Assembly: GCA_902798755.1 (NCBI GenBank)
Contig: CADBYC010000016.1
Coordinates: 1-52,259, forward strand
Origin: an uncultured Ruminococcus sp.
GTDB taxonomy: Bacteria; Bacillota; Clostridia; Oscillospirales; Acutalibacteraceae
DNA: 52,259 nucleotides
Reading direction: 5' to 3'
The translations under genes and the position numbers were made by a program. The notes beneath the pieces are model-generated. The model was not told where the DNA came from. It did not search any database and worked only from the letters and a program-made list of their open reading frames with translations. This document shows, in pieces, positions 51,360 to 52,259 of this stretch. Positions within the stretch are counted from its first letter, which is position 1; every line of letters begins with the position of its first letter.

Positions 51360-52259
51360 ATGAGCAAAAAATGGGTTTACCTTTTTACAGAAGGTAACGC
51401 TGACATGAGAGAACTTCTCGGCGGTAAGGGCGCAAACCTCGCTGAGATGACCAACATCGGTCTGCCGGTTCCTCAGGGCTTCACAATCACCACAGAGGCT
51501 TGTACTCAGTACTATGAGGACGGCCGCCAGATCAATGATGAGATCCAGGCACAGATCAACGAGTATATCGGTAAGATGGAAGAGATCACCGGCAAGAAGT
51601 TCGGTGACAAAGAGAACCCGCTTCTCGTTTCCGTTCGTTCCGGCGCTCGCGCTTCCATGCCCGGTATGATGGACACCATCCTGAACCTCGGTCTGAACGA
51701 GGAAGTTGTAGAGACGATCGCTGAGCAGAGCGGCAATCCCCGCTGGGCTTACGACTGCTACAGAAGATTTATCCAGATGTATTCCGACGTCGTTATGGAA
51801 GTCGGTAAGAAGTATTTCGAAGAGCTCATCGACGAGATGAAGGCTGACCGCGGCGTTAAGCAGGACGTTGAACTGACCGCTGAGGACCTCAAGGAACTCG
51901 CTGAGAAGTTCAAGGCTGAGTACAAAGAAAAGATCGGTCAGGACTTCCCGTCCGATCCTAAGGAACAGCTCATGGGCGCTGTCAAGGCTGTATTCCGTTC
52001 CTGGGATAACCCCCGCGCGAACGTATATCGCCGCGACAACGATATCCCCTACAGCTGGGGTACTGCCGTAAACGTACAGTCCATGGCATTTGGTAACATG
52101 GGCGACGATTGCGGTACCGGCGTTGCGTTCACCCGTGACCCCGCTACCGGCGAAAAGGGCCTGTTCGGTGAGTTTTTGACCAACGCACAGGGCGAGGACG
52201 TTGTTGCAGGCGTTCGTACCCCCATGCACATCTCCGAGATGGAGCAGAAGTTCCCCGAG
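51360..52259 (+). CDS. ppdK: Pyruvate, phosphate dikinase (5' part)
   Basis: The first 300 residues; the gene runs off the window's end (full length is about 880). It interconverts pyruvate, ATP and Pi with PEP, AMP and PPi. The N-terminal [90 protein letters not shown] and [22 protein letters not shown] are the ATP-grasp nucleotide-binding domain. ATG 51360 follows AGGAGGAG. Its codon usage is biased toward few codons, suggesting high expression. Confidence 0.97.
   Translation, partial: MSKKWVYLFTEGNADMRELLGGKGANLAEMTNIGLPVPQGFTITTEACTQYYEDGRQINDEIQAQINEYIGKMEEITGKKFGDKENPLLVSVRSGARASMPGMMDTILNLGLNEEVVETIAEQSGNPRWAYDCYRRFIQMYSDVVMEVGKKYFEELIDEMKADRGVKQDVELTAEDLKELAEKFKAEYKEKIGQDFPSDPKEQLMGAVKAVFRSWDNPRANVYRRDNDIPYSWGTAVNVQSMAFGNMGDDCGTGVAFTRDPATGEKGLFGEFLTNAQGEDVVAGVRTPMHISEMEQKFPE

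Overview
The window looks like a chromosomal segment of a spore-forming, starch-associated gut Firmicute of the Oscillospiraceae/Ruminococcaceae (Ruminococcus bromii-like). The evidence is two secreted dockerin proteins, one of which also carries starch-binding modules of the CBM26 and CBM74 type; a GerA-family germination protein; the Firmicute order glmU-prs-pth-mfd-foldase; Gram-positive lipoprotein and signal peptides; strong AGGAGG ribosome sites with many TTG starts; and short palindromic intergenic repeats. This is inference: there is no rRNA in the window. The species is not determined.

Layout. 1-9020: a nine-gene V/A-type ATPase operon (G/H-C-I-K-F-E-A-B-D) with its own promoter and terminator. 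9120-13600: an ABC efflux operon with two membrane-fusion adaptors, one ATPase and one FtsX-type permease. 13790-17585: an MTA/SAH nucleosidase that carries a lipoprotein signal, then a secreted M6-type metalloprotease ending in a dockerin. 17677-19637 (minus): an NhaC-type antiporter translationally coupled to an acetyltransferase. 19877-21980: a starch-binding dockerin protein whose frame is broken near both ends. 22045-24562: a membrane protein, and a membrane protein fused to a circularly permuted papain-like domain. 24670-29710: tRNA-Pro, queT with a structured leader, an ECF sigma-factor remnant, tspO, a small conserved protein, a phosphohexomutase and acyl carrier protein. 29711-31135 (minus): a GerA-family germination protein.

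31281-42481 holds the most unusual unit. It is a compact block of 17 same-strand, mostly overlapping virion genes: terminase, portal, protease/scaffold, decoration, capsid, connectors, tube-like, LysM, hub, spike, gp25, gpJ, DUF2313 and fibre. A terminator-like hairpin lies at each end. I find no integrase, repressor, replication, holin/endolysin, tail sheath or tape-measure gene. It may be a domesticated capsid or gene-transfer-agent-like particle, or the remains of a PBSX-like prophage whose remaining frames are intact.

42500-50955 (minus) returns to housekeeping: a cell-envelope protein, a SurA/PrsA-like lipoprotein, mfd, pth, prs and a single-domain GlmU-like uridylyltransferase. Each spacer from mfd to the region upstream of the GlmU-like gene carries a different palindromic element. 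The window ends inside ppdK (plus).

Regulation visible in the sequence: many sigma-A promoters (TTGxxx-N16/17-TATAAT), a possible sigma-G promoter for the germination gene, and inverted-repeat leaders upstream of the starch-binding gene and the foldase.
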